DNA of 64,000 nt. Origin: Candidatus Gastranaerophilales bacterium (GTDB lineage: Bacteria > Cyanobacteriota > Vampirovibrionia > Gastranaerophilales > Gastranaerophilaceae). The stretch covers positions 1-64,000 of the forward strand of contig JAFQHZ010000042.1 in assembly GCA_017415185.1 (NCBI GenBank), written 5' to 3'. The position numbers were made by a program, and so were the translations under genes. Shown here piece by piece: positions 16,308-23,560 of the stretch. Numbering within the stretch: the first letter of the stretch is position 1; each line of letters opens with the position of its first letter. The notes beneath the pieces were generated by a model, which had not been told where the DNA came from, made no database searches, and saw only the letters and a list, made by a program, of their open reading frames with translations.

Positions 16308-16474
16308 TTTTTTCTCCTTTAATCTAAAATTTTTATTTGTTTTCTATGTTTTTAGATTAGCTTTGAATTAATGGAAAAAATTTTTAAAACGTTTGCAAAA
16401 ATAAAAGCCTTGCAGGACAAAGCTTTTCAGATTAAATTTGCAAACGATTGCAAAAAATTTAACTTTTTTGCAAA
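16308..16474. promoter_or_regulatory. TTTGCAAA repeats upstream of the excisionase-like gene
   Basis: A perfect 10-bp inverted repeat CGTTTGCAAA (16390-16399) / TTTGCAAACG (16437-16446), with two further TTGCAAA-like copies near 16448 and 16467. Candidate binding sites for the excisionase-like or an element regulator, or iterons; which one cannot be told from sequence. Confidence 0.45.
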
Positions 16475-17257
16475 TTAATTTTCATCTAAATCAAAATGTT
16501 TTATATTTATATCGTAAAACATTTTTTTATCTTTTTTTATGCCAACAATTAAATCGTTAGTGGTTTTTAATTCATTTTTAATTTTTTTATTTATTCTTGT
16601 TTTTGTATAACTTTCTATGTTATTTCTTTTTTCAGCATTCATAAGTCCATAAAATTCAGCAGGAGTAAATTTTAAATCTATTCCTTGATAATAAACCTTT
16701 TGCGTTTCTAAATTATATCGTAATTTATATGTAGGTTCTTTGTATATTTTATTGATATCATAGCTATCTATCGTGTTATTTCTCAATCTTGCTTTTAAAT
16801 CTTTTACAATCCTAATAAAAGGCGAAGTATTTAATGGATAATCACATCTAAATATGGTAAAACAAAATTTATAAGGTTCATCTTGAGCCAATATTTTATC
16901 TCTATCAAAATTATTGTCAGCAAAATTTTTTAAACAATAATATTCGGATAAATTTTCATCAAAAAATACTTTTAAAAATTTTTGTTGTTCTTTGTTATAT
17001 TTTCCTATTTTGGATTGTTGCATAAAAGTATGCTTAAGAGCTATTATCCATAATTTCTCATCTTTTTTTCTTAATTTTTCAGCAAGGTTAATTTTTTTAT
17101 CAAAAAATTTCTTCTTATTTTTGATAATAAAGTTATATAAAATTTCTTCATGCCTGAATACAATTTCATTTGTTGGAGCATTTAAATTTTCATAATTATT
17201 TTCGATTTCCAATAATTCGTCTAATAAACTTTGATTTACTTTGCTCATTTCTGCCAT
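16475..17257 (-). CDS. Unknown element protein, possible winged-helix C-terminus
   Basis: 260 residues, not recognised. Soluble, rich in Lys, Asn and Tyr. The stretch at ~190-235 (VYYQGIDLKFTPAEFYGLMN, then a basic helix) faintly resembles the winged-helix effector domain of OmpR-type regulators (xGxxLxLTPxEFxLL), which would suggest a DNA-binding or replication-initiator-like role. Its start directly follows the ORF6N gene stop, so the two are co-transcribed. Low certainty on function. Confidence 0.5.
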   Translation of the reverse strand: MAEMSKVNQSLLDELLEIENNYENLNAPTNEIVFRHEEILYNFIIKNKKKFFDKKINLAEKLRKKDEKLWIIALKHTFMQQSKIGKYNKEQQKFLKVFFDENLSEYYCLKNFADNNFDRDKILAQDEPYKFCFTIFRCDYPLNTSPFIRIVKDLKARLRNNTIDSYDINKIYKEPTYKLRYNLETQKVYYQGIDLKFTPAEFYGLMNAEKRNNIESYTKTRINKKIKNELKTTNDLIVGIKKDKKMFYDINIKHFDLDEN

Positions 17258-17772
17258 TATTTTATTTTAAATCCTATTTCATTTGGTTTAGTTCTGTCCA
17301 TTAAAAGATTTAAAGCATCATAAACCTTTTTAAATTCTGCTTTATTATCTTTAACATGATTAATTAAATATTGCTCAATTTGAGCCAATCTTATTGAAAG
17401 TTCTTTGTTTTCAAGTGCTAATTGTCTTAATTGTTCAAATACTCTTATGATTTGAATGCTTACATCAATAGCTTTTTGAGATTTTAAAACATTAGCAAGC
17501 ATCAAAACCCCATATCTGGAAAATACATGAGGATTATATCTTGATTTTGTGCTTATATTTGCGGTCGCATTTTGCGACCTCAAAATTTCAATTTCATCAT
17601 TTGTTAGCTGAAACATAAAATCATTAGGAAAACGCTCTATATTCCTTTTAACAGCTTCATTAATTCTTTTAGTAGATACTTCATAAAGTTTTGCTATGTC
17701 GCTATCTAGCATAACCTTTTGACCTCTAATTTCATAAATTAGGTTTTGTATCTGAATTAAATTATTTTCCAT
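17257..17772 (-). CDS. ORF6N-domain phage regulator
   Basis: 171 residues. The N-terminal ~90 residues are an ORF6N domain: NLIYEIRGQKVMLDSDIAKL, TKRINEAVKRNIERFPNDFM, then RYNPHVFSRYGVLMLANVLK. The C-terminal ~60 residues form a coiled coil. ORF6N/KilA-N proteins are common phage and island regulators. The gene overlaps the integrase by 11 bp, so it is translated from the integrase mRNA. Confidence 0.88.
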   Translation of the reverse strand: MENNLIQIQNLIYEIRGQKVMLDSDIAKLYEVSTKRINEAVKRNIERFPNDFMFQLTNDEIEILRSQNATANISTKSRYNPHVFSRYGVLMLANVLKSQKAIDVSIQIIRVFEQLRQLALENKELSIRLAQIEQYLINHVKDNKAEFKKVYDALNLLMDRTKPNEIGFKIK

Positions 17773-18883
17773 TCGTTTTAATTCCTTTTAATATAATGTT
17801 TCCTGTTTCATTAATTGATTGTCTTAAACTTTCAGCCCTAAAATGAGAATATCTATTTGTCATAGCTGGGCTTTTATGCCCTAAAGTTTTTTGAGTAATC
17901 GCTTGTGAAATTCCATTCATTGCTTGATAACTGGCATGAGTATGTCTTAAATCATGAAATCTAAAATTCTCTATTTTGCATTCTTTGACTATTTTTGGAA
18001 ATAATTTGCCGATTAAACTTTCTTTTTGTTTTCCATCAGGTGTTTTGAATATAAAGTCTTTTTTATTTAGGTAAATAATCTTGTTTATTTCTTTTAGTTT
18101 TATAAATTCTTCAAACAAAGCCTCTTGCATTGGCACACCTCTATTTTCGCCATTTTTTGTATCAAGAAAATAAAACATTTTATGCTCTAAATCAACATTT
18201 TGCCAAGTCAATTTAAGAATTTCGCTTTTTCTTGCACCTGTTAAAAGAGCAATCAAAACACAAACATATAGTTCATAATTTTCATTTTTGCAGGCAATTA
18301 ATAACTTTTTAATTTCTTTTTCATCTAAATATCTAACCCTTGCATTATCTTCTGATAACTTTTCAACTTTTGCCATAGGATTGATATTTATAACATCATT
18401 TTTAACGAAATATGAAAAAACAACTCTCATATATGTCATATAGCGATTAACTGTTGCATTGGATATAGTTTGTGTTGTCGTTCTTCCTTGTTTGCTCTTG
18501 ATTGGTGTTTCTTTGGGTTTTTTAGAAAGTTCATCTCTGCATTTAACTAAATCATAGGTTGATAAATTGCTTACCAAATATTTGCCGATTTTATTTTTAT
18601 ACCAATTTAAAGAATTTAAAAAATCTTTTTGTATTTTTTCTTTTTTCTTTGGCAATTCATTTTCAATAAATTCATCAATTAAATTTGCTACGATCAATTT
18701 CTTTAATTTTCTCATAGGAAAATTAATGTTTTCTTTGATTTGTGTTTCGGTTTTACTTAACCATTCTTTTGCATCAGTTAATCTATCAAAAGTTTTTGTT
18801 TGGCTTGGATAACCTTTGATTCTAATTCTTGCAGTGTATGAAATTTTGCCGTTTTTCTTTTGTCTTTTTTGAATATCTTGCAT
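17762..18883 (-). CDS. int: Tyrosine site-specific integrase
   Basis: 373 residues. AP2-like N-terminal arm-binding segment (ARIRIKGYPSQTKTFDR), SAM-like core-binding domain (~60-165) and catalytic domain with R in LLTGARKSEILKL, HxxR in FHDLRHTHAS, H in TLGHKS and the nucleophile Tyr in TNRYSHF. All catalytic residues are present, so it is probably active. It lies 150 bp from attR and reads away from it, as expected for an element integrated in tRNA-Arg. Confidence 0.95.
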   Translation of the reverse strand: MQDIQKRQKKNGKISYTARIRIKGYPSQTKTFDRLTDAKEWLSKTETQIKENINFPMRKLKKLIVANLIDEFIENELPKKKEKIQKDFLNSLNWYKNKIGKYLVSNLSTYDLVKCRDELSKKPKETPIKSKQGRTTTQTISNATVNRYMTYMRVVFSYFVKNDVININPMAKVEKLSEDNARVRYLDEKEIKKLLIACKNENYELYVCVLIALLTGARKSEILKLTWQNVDLEHKMFYFLDTKNGENRGVPMQEALFEEFIKLKEINKIIYLNKKDFIFKTPDGKQKESLIGKLFPKIVKECKIENFRFHDLRHTHASYQAMNGISQAITQKTLGHKSPAMTNRYSHFRAESLRQSINETGNIILKGIKTNGK

Positions 18884-19031
18884 AATTTTAAAATTGTGGG
18901 TGAATTGTGGGTGAAATTTTGAAATAAATTCAAAAAATTACAAATAAATTATAAAAGATTGTAGGCTAAAAATCAAGATATAATATGCTTTTGAAAAAAA
19001 TTGAAAAATTTTAAAAAAGTTAGTTTATAGA

Positions 19032-19077
19032 CTTCTAAGCAGTAGGTCATGCGTTCGAATCGCATCCAGGGTAGATA
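19032..19077 (+). repeat. attR of the integrated element (46-bp core)
   Basis: Perfect 46-bp copy of 6310-6355: the tRNA-Arg 3' half displaced by integration. The 5' half of the tRNA is missing, so it cannot make a tRNA. It is followed at once by its own terminator. Confidence 0.9.
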
Positions 19078-19081
19078 AATC

Positions 19082-19107
19082 AAAAAGCTCCCATAAAGGG
19101 AGTTTTT
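19082..19107 (+). terminator. Terminator after attR
   Basis: CTCCC-ATAAA-GGGAG flanked by A and T runs. It differs in sequence from the terminator after the intact tRNA. Confidence 0.82.
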
Positions 19108-19198
19108 GTTTTATATAAACCCTGATGACTCTTCTCAGCATCCCCCATTAGCGCAACTTTAATATGAGCTTGAGGCTATTTTTCAAAATGGGGTCCCT

Positions 19199-19221
19199 GT
19201 TCGAATCGCATCCAGGGTAGA
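19199..19221 (+). repeat. Third tRNA-Arg 3'-end remnant
   Basis: 23 bp identical to the T-loop through 3' end of tRNA-Arg plus GA, followed by an independent terminator. Confidence 0.75.
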
Positions 19222-19224
19222 CTT

Positions 19225-19255
19225 AAAAAAGACCCACATTGAGCGGGTCTTTTTT
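19225..19255 (+). terminator. Terminator after the third tRNA remnant
   Basis: AAAAAAGACCC-ACATTGAGC-GGGTCTTTTTT. Confidence 0.88.
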
Positions 19256-19438
19256 GCGTTTAAGCCACCAAGATGGCTCTTCTCAGTATCCCCCATTAAC
19301 GCAACGTTCGAGCGGATTTTGACTAGGGCGCCGTGTGAGCAATGGCGAACCCAGCCCGTATGTTTGAGAAAACTTACGAAGCGGCAAGGCGAAGCCTTAA
19401 AGCGGAGTTCTAAGTTTTCGAGTTGTCAAAATCCAAGA

Positions 19439-19459
19439 CAATCGCATCCAGGGTAGATA
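19439..19459 (+). repeat. Fourth tRNA-Arg 3'-end remnant
   Basis: About 20 bp (AATCGCATCCAGGGTAGATA) matching the tRNA 3' end plus flank, again followed by its own terminator. Confidence 0.7.
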
Positions 19460-19468
19460 TACAGACAG

Positions 19469-19492
19469 AGAGGGTTTTAGACCCTCTTTTTT
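19469..19492 (+). terminator. Terminator after the fourth tRNA remnant
   Basis: AGAGGGT-TTTAG-ACCCTCT then T run; probably the original chromosomal terminator of the tRNA gene or that of the oldest element. Confidence 0.85.
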
Positions 19493-19603
19493 AATGCAAT
19501 TTTTACTATTTTTATGCCTTGTGGCATTTTCGGGGCGTTGGAATTTTGAACAGCTTTAAAAATATGATAATATATTTTTATTACATAATTTTTTGGAGAA
19601 ACA

Positions 19604-20692
19604 ATGAGTATTTTAATAGAAAACATTGAAAAAGACATTGAAAACAAAAAAGGAAGAATTAAAACCGAAAATGTTATTATTTCAATTGGAGAAATAATTA
19701 ATTTATACAAAGATAAGGATATAAAATTAAATCCTGATTTCCAACGTTTTTTCAGATGGACTAAAGAACAAAAAAGCAGATTGATAGAATCTATTTTTTT
19801 AGGTTTGCCTATCCCATCATTTTTTGTCTATGAAGACAACCAGAATATATGGGAAGTATTAGACGGATTGCAAAGAATAAGTTCAATTTTAGAATATATT
19901 GGCGAATTAAAAAATGAAGAAAATAAAGCAAAAGAGCCTCTTGTCTTGGAAGGAATGCAATATTTAACCAGCTTAGAAGGCACAAAATGGTCTGATTTAT
20001 CCGATAAATTACAACGTGGTTTTAAAAAAAATACATTGCCTTTTATTGTGATGAAAAACGAAACAAGTGAAATAAAAAAATATCAATTATTTCAACGATT
20101 GAATCGAGGCGGCACAACACTAACTGAAGCAGAAGTTAGAAATTGTATTATATTAATGGAGCCACAAGGCAAAGCTTTAATTAATATGATTGATACAATG
20201 TATAATAATGTAGATTTTCAAAATACTGTTTGTTTAAATGAACGCAAAAAAAATGAAAAAGCAGATTTTGATTTAGTAATAAGATATTTGTGTTTTAAAT
20301 ATTCAACTATAGATGAATTGTTGGCTGTAAAAAGTGTTGGTGATTTTTTAAATAATAAAATTTCAAAATTAGCTTATGAAGGCTTAAATTATAAAAATGA
20401 AATAGAATATTTTGAATATATATTCAAACAAATAAATTTACAACTTTCTAAAAAAGCTTTTAGAAAATGGGATACAGAAACATTAAAACCGGTAGGTCCA
20501 TTTTTAATGGCTCAGTATGAAGCTGTTATTTATGGAATATTAAAATCTGAAAATTGTTCAAATTTAAACAATAAACTTGATTATTTGATTTCCCATGATA
20601 TTTATAAGGAATATTCTAAAGGTGGAATTGCTGTTCAAGGAAGATGGAGTAATATTTTAGAACTTGCTAGAAGTATTTTTGAAAATGAATAA
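19604..20692 (+). CDS. DUF262 (GmrSD-N/ParB-like) defence protein
   Basis: 362 residues. N-terminal DUF262 domain: LNPDFQRFFRWTKEQKSRLI, then ESIFLGLPIPSFFVYED and the hallmark DGLQR near residue 87, related to ParB/Srx-type NTPase folds and the nuclease-like N-half of GmrS/BrxU. The C-terminal GmrSD DUF1524 HNH domain is absent. It is coupled by an 8-bp overlap to a MAE_28990-type HEPN gene, a pairing known from defence islands. Expected to act as the NTP-dependent sensor/partner of the HEPN RNase. Confidence 0.87.
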   Translation: MSILIENIEKDIENKKGRIKTENVIISIGEIINLYKDKDIKLNPDFQRFFRWTKEQKSRLIESIFLGLPIPSFFVYEDNQNIWEVLDGLQRISSILEYIGELKNEENKAKEPLVLEGMQYLTSLEGTKWSDLSDKLQRGFKKNTLPFIVMKNETSEIKKYQLFQRLNRGGTTLTEAEVRNCIILMEPQGKALINMIDTMYNNVDFQNTVCLNERKKNEKADFDLVIRYLCFKYSTIDELLAVKSVGDFLNNKISKLAYEGLNYKNEIEYFEYIFKQINLQLSKKAFRKWDTETLKPVGPFLMAQYEAVIYGILKSENCSNLNNKLDYLISHDIYKEYSKGGIAVQGRWSNILELARSIFENE

Positions 20693-21365
20693 AGAATTCT
20701 TTTTTAAAGTTTGTGATGACGAATTAAACAAAAGGACAAAAGAACTTCCAGTATTGGAAGATTTAAGCACAACATATCATAAACAAGCTTTTGTATTAAT
20801 GATATATGCAGCCTTTGAAGGTTTTGTTTACAAAATCGCAACCTCTTTTTATGATTTGCTAAAAACCGAACAAGATAAAGGTAAAAAAATAAACGCCCAT
20901 TATTCTTTTTGTTTAAATTTATATTGCAAAGAAAATATTCAAGATAAAAAAATAAAAAAAGTTTTGTGGAAATATTTTTCTTTTTTTAAAAAAAATGCGT
21001 TTAAAAAAGAAAATCAAAGCTTAATAGATACAAATGATAATTTAGGATATGAAGCCTTTAAATATATTTTATTTTTATTAAATATTTCAGAATTTTCAAA
21101 TATAGATACAAATTTTTATAGTAAAACTTTAAAAGAAGCAAAAGAAAAAACCGAAAGAAATTATTATTTTTACAAAGATATAATTAATGAATTATTGGAA
21201 AAAAGAAATGATATTGCCCATGGTAATTCTAAAATTTTTCAAGAAAATTTTTTAAAGCAAGAAAAAATTAAAGAAATGTCAAATGCAATTCTTGTAGTTT
21301 TAAGAAATCTTAAAGCAAACCTCATTGACATTATAGACAATGAAAAATATATTTTAGATAGTTAG
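20685..21365 (+). CDS. MAE_28990/MAE_18760-like HEPN protein
   Basis: 226 residues from the ATG at 20685, which overlaps the DUF262 stop (ATGAATAA); a TTG at 20664 is a weaker alternative. All-helical, starting with the LMIYAAFEGFVYKIATSFYD helix typical of this HEPN family and carrying R174-NDIA-H179 (EKRNDIAHGN), the catalytic Rx4H motif. Its two-gene unit with DUF262 suggests an abortive-infection RNase system. Confidence 0.82.
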   Translation: MNKEFFFKVCDDELNKRTKELPVLEDLSTTYHKQAFVLMIYAAFEGFVYKIATSFYDLLKTEQDKGKKINAHYSFCLNLYCKENIQDKKIKKVLWKYFSFFKKNAFKKENQSLIDTNDNLGYEAFKYILFLLNISEFSNIDTNFYSKTLKEAKEKTERNYYFYKDIINELLEKRNDIAHGNSKIFQENFLKQEKIKEMSNAILVVLRNLKANLIDIIDNEKYILDS

Positions 21366-21444
21366 CTATATATACCCATCCAAATAAATTGCACAAGGTT
21401 AAATTTTGTTTGTCAATTATATTCAAATAAGGTATAAATAATCA

Positions 21445-21582
21445 CTATATCTGCATTGTAAAGCAATTGATATCTATATCATTTTCCTTATCCTTTTTGA
21501 TTTCCATAGAAACATCATCATTCAAATTTCCTAACCCTGTTACTTCTTCAAATTCTTCCAATAATCTTGCAATTTTTGACAT
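21445..21582 (-). CDS. 45-residue protein with hairpin leader
   Basis: Starts ATG at 21582 after AGGAGA and reads MSKIARLLEEFEEVTGLGNL... to a TAG at 21445; C-terminus is acidic then ends NCFTMQI. Too short for a confident family call. The N-terminal amphipathic helix and short variable tail could suit a peptide precursor or a partner of the half-tubulin protein upstream. Its leader hairpin (21589-21622) matches the one in front of the half-tubulin gene, which argues that both are real and co-regulated. Confidence 0.5.
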   Translation of the reverse strand: MSKIARLLEEFEEVTGLGNLNDDVSMEIKKDKENDIDINCFTMQI

Positions 21583-21588
21583 AAAAAT

Positions 21589-21622
21589 TCTCCTATTCTT
21601 TATTTAATTAAAAAATAGGAGA
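21589..21622 (-). promoter_or_regulatory. RBS-hiding leader hairpin 1
   Basis: Perfect 9-bp inverted repeat (TCTCCTATT / AATAGGAGA) with a 16-nt AT loop. In the minus-strand mRNA the AGGAGA ribosome binding site lies in the 3' arm, 6 nt from the ATG at 21582, so folding would block translation. A related hairpin is at 22445-22477. Confidence 0.65.
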
Positions 21623-21651
21623 TTTATACTAATTAGATAGAAAGTGCGTAA

Positions 21652-21879
21652 TTAATTTTCATTAAACAGCTGACTGATTTTATCGATATGAGCTTTTGCT
21701 ATTTTAGATGCTTCATCATTTGGTATAGTTGCATTTTCAATTCTTGCTTCTTCATCAATTTCAATTAATTCAACAGGAAGTTCAATCACAATGCCTAGTA
21801 ATTTAAATAGTGTCTCTTCAATTTTTTGAGTACATTTTCCAACTTCTTCAATATGTCTTACTATCTCCTTATTGGACAA
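21652..21879 (-). CDS. Small helical protein in half-tubulin operon
   Basis: 75 residues counting from a TTG at 21879; no ATG is available, and the start is uncertain. It overlaps the preceding 36-residue frame by 19 bp, suggesting coupled translation. Sequence is helical and acidic (HIEEVGKCTQKIEETLFKLL, then PNDEASKIAKAHIDKISQLF). No family recognised. Confidence 0.5.
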   Translation of the reverse strand: MSNKEIVRHIEEVGKCTQKIEETLFKLLGIVIELPVELIEIDEEARIENATIPNDEASKIAKAHIDKISQLFNEN

Positions 21880-21971
21880 TTTTTAATATATTGATTAATC
21901 TTTCTATGGAAAATATTTTCTATTTCCAATTGTTCTATTTGTCTTTTTAGAGTTTGTTTTAAATCTTTCAT
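21861..21971 (-). CDS. 36-residue basic helical protein
   Basis: MKDLKQTLKRQIEQLEIENI..., one amphipathic basic helix. GGAGA lies directly before the ATG, and the gene starts 9 bp after the half-tubulin stop, so it is in the same operon. Short length limits certainty; it could be a peptide partner or a leader for the 75-residue frame it overlaps. Confidence 0.45.
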   Translation of the reverse strand: MKDLKQTLKRQIEQLEIENIFHRKINQYIKNCPIRR

Positions 21972-21980
21972 ATAGTCTCC

Positions 21981-22439
21981 TTAAATTTTAATATTTTTAA
22001 AAATGTCATTTAATATTATTGCTAGTTCTACATCAACACAATCAAACGCATAATCTAGTGTAAAAACACTTCTTTTTGGATTAAGAAATGAATCGCAAGA
22101 AATAATTATTGGCTCATCTGCAATTTCTTTAATAAAATTCATAGCAGATAAGCTAACAAGCAATCTATTTTCATCTTCCACTTCAAAAGGTATTGTTGCT
22201 AAAACTGCCACCTTGCAATTGTTGTTTTTTAACTTTGGAAGTGCCTGATATAATAGTTTAGTTGAACTTCCACCTAACCCACCAATTACTAATACTTTTG
22301 CGTGTCTAATAGATTCAATGATTTTTAAATCTTCTTTTGAGTTAAGGCAATACACTTCTATATCATCATGATTACTCATCTTTAGATACTTTTGTAGAAC
22401 TTTGTTACCAGACTTGCCAAAACCGATAATTTTTAACAT
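21981..22439 (-). CDS. Half-size FtsZ/tubulin-like GTPase-domain protein
   Basis: 152 residues that align with the N-terminal domain of the FtsZ encoded at 58024. LKIIGFGKSGNKVLQKYL matches Fts[29 protein letters not shown] matches [30 protein letters not shown] matches the G-box [39 protein letters not shown] matches [19 protein letters not shown]. About 45 residues between the T1 and G-box are missing, the G-box lacks the GTGTG pattern, and the protein ends before the T7 loop and the whole C-terminal domain. It cannot polymerise like FtsZ; it may bind a nucleotide or FtsZ itself. The ribosome binding site GGAG sits in a leader hairpin. Confidence 0.7.
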   Translation of the reverse strand: MLKIIGFGKSGNKVLQKYLKMSNHDDIEVYCLNSKEDLKIIESIRHAKVLVIGGLGGSSTKLLYQALPKLKNNNCKVAVLATIPFEVEDENRLLVSLSAMNFIKEIADEPIIISCDSFLNPKRSVFTLDYAFDCVDVELAIILNDIFKNIKI

Positions 22440-22444
22440 AGCTC

Positions 22445-22477
22445 ATCTCCTTTTTCTTAATTAAAAAATTTGGAGAT
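22445..22477 (-). promoter_or_regulatory. RBS-hiding leader hairpin 2
   Basis: ATCTCC (22445-22450) pairs with GGAGAT (22472-22477) around an AT-rich loop sharing TTTTTTAATTAA with the leader at 21589-21622. On the minus strand GGAG, 7 nt before the ATG at 22439, is inside the stem. Confidence 0.6.
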
Positions 22478-22781
22478 AAGGTTGGAAAATTGGTTTATTA
22501 ATTTTTATCTTGATATTTTGGTTAATTTTGTACCATTTTAATTTGGTGTATAACTTTGCTTGATAATCCAATGAAATTATCTAAGTTATATGAATTATCA
22601 TACCTGCATTGCATTTATTTGATAATTTATTTTCAATACAATTAATCAAAAAGAACGTACTTAAGACATCATCATCTTGGATGAAGATGATTTTTAAATT
22701 AAAAGCACTGTAAATTATTTTGCTTTCTTCCTATGACACTTACACTCAGGATTAAAACACTTTCCTTCTCAAAGTCCAAAG
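22478..22781. other. Gene-free, AT-rich spacer
   Basis: No supported gene. It must contain the promoter of the half-tubulin operon (minus) and of the nuclease at 22782 (plus). One terminator-like hairpin is visible: ATCATCTT (22671-22678), AAGATGAT (22684-22691) and a T run on the plus strand. Confidence 0.45.
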
Positions 22782-23513
22782 ATGTATATTCCAAATAGTA
22801 CAAAGGGATATAAAATCTTGGAAGAAATTATTAATGATGAAACCAACTGGGAAACTAAAAATACTACACCAAAGGTAAAAGATATTTTAAAAAACAAAGA
22901 GATTTTTAAGCAAGGTGAAAATAATTTTATTCAAATTATTAAAAAAGAATATGACGAATTAACATATTCAAATCTATTTGCCTATATTTTTGCTTCAAAT
23001 ATTTCCGCTTTTCAAAAATTTGCAAAAGAGGTGCTAAAAGTTGAGAGGTTTGATGGCGATTTAGTAATTGAAAGGGAAAAGGCAAATATTGATTTGCTAT
23101 TAACAGACAATCAAAATGCTGTTGTTATTGAAAATAAAATTAAATCTAGTATAAATGGCATTTGCGATAGACATGATATTGAAAGTGAACTTGTTCAATC
23201 ACAATTAAAAAAATATCAAGAATATACTGAAGAACACTATAACGAGAAAAATAAATATTATTTTATTTTTTCTCCAAACTACAATCATATCAAGCTTGAA
23301 AATTACGAATGTGGTAAAAATTATAGGCTAGTTGAATTTAGTGAAATATATAATTTTTTTAATCAAAATAAAAAACTATACAAAAATGTTCAATATTTTG
23401 AAGAGTTTCTTTATGCATTAAAAAAGCATATTAAATCAGTTGATAGTAACCATGAGGAAAACATGTATCAAAGATTTTGCAATACTATCGAAAAAATTAG
23501 AAAAAGATTTTAG
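22782..23513 (+). CDS. PD-(D/E)XK nuclease family protein (PDDEXK_4-like)
   Basis: 243 residues. Catalytic core near residues 100-125: EREKANIDLLLTDNQNAVVI followed by ENKIKS (the Asp and the ExK). A QLKKYQEY segment follows, as in PDDEXK_4 proteins. Such stand-alone nucleases are common in defence and mobile regions; the target is unknown. The ribosome binding site is weak, so the exact start is a little uncertain. Confidence 0.78.
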   Translation: MYIPNSTKGYKILEEIINDETNWETKNTTPKVKDILKNKEIFKQGENNFIQIIKKEYDELTYSNLFAYIFASNISAFQKFAKEVLKVERFDGDLVIEREKANIDLLLTDNQNAVVIENKIKSSINGICDRHDIESELVQSQLKKYQEYTEEHYNEKNKYYFIFSPNYNHIKLENYECGKNYRLVEFSEIYNFFNQNKKLYKNVQYFEEFLYALKKHIKSVDSNHEENMYQRFCNTIEKIRKRF

Positions 23514-23560
23514 AAAAACATGCCTGAAAGCTATGCTATAATTATTTCAAGGAGTTAGCC

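Larger units (their letters stand above)
19078..19603. other. Gene-free scar zone of earlier tRNA-Arg integrations
   Basis: No gene. It holds two shorter tRNA 3' remnants (19199-19221 and 19439-19459), a terminator after each, and between them two related 34-nt blocks (19124-19157 and 19272-19305; shared core CTTCTCAG..TCCCCCATTA) that probably derive from the ends of earlier, related elements. 19310-19440 is GC-richer with small hairpins such as AGGC-GAA-GCCT. Confidence 0.6.

Noticed and set aside
19199-19459. Additional tRNA genes
   Set aside because: Only the T-arm and 3' acceptor parts are present; the 5' halves are missing, so these are integration scars.
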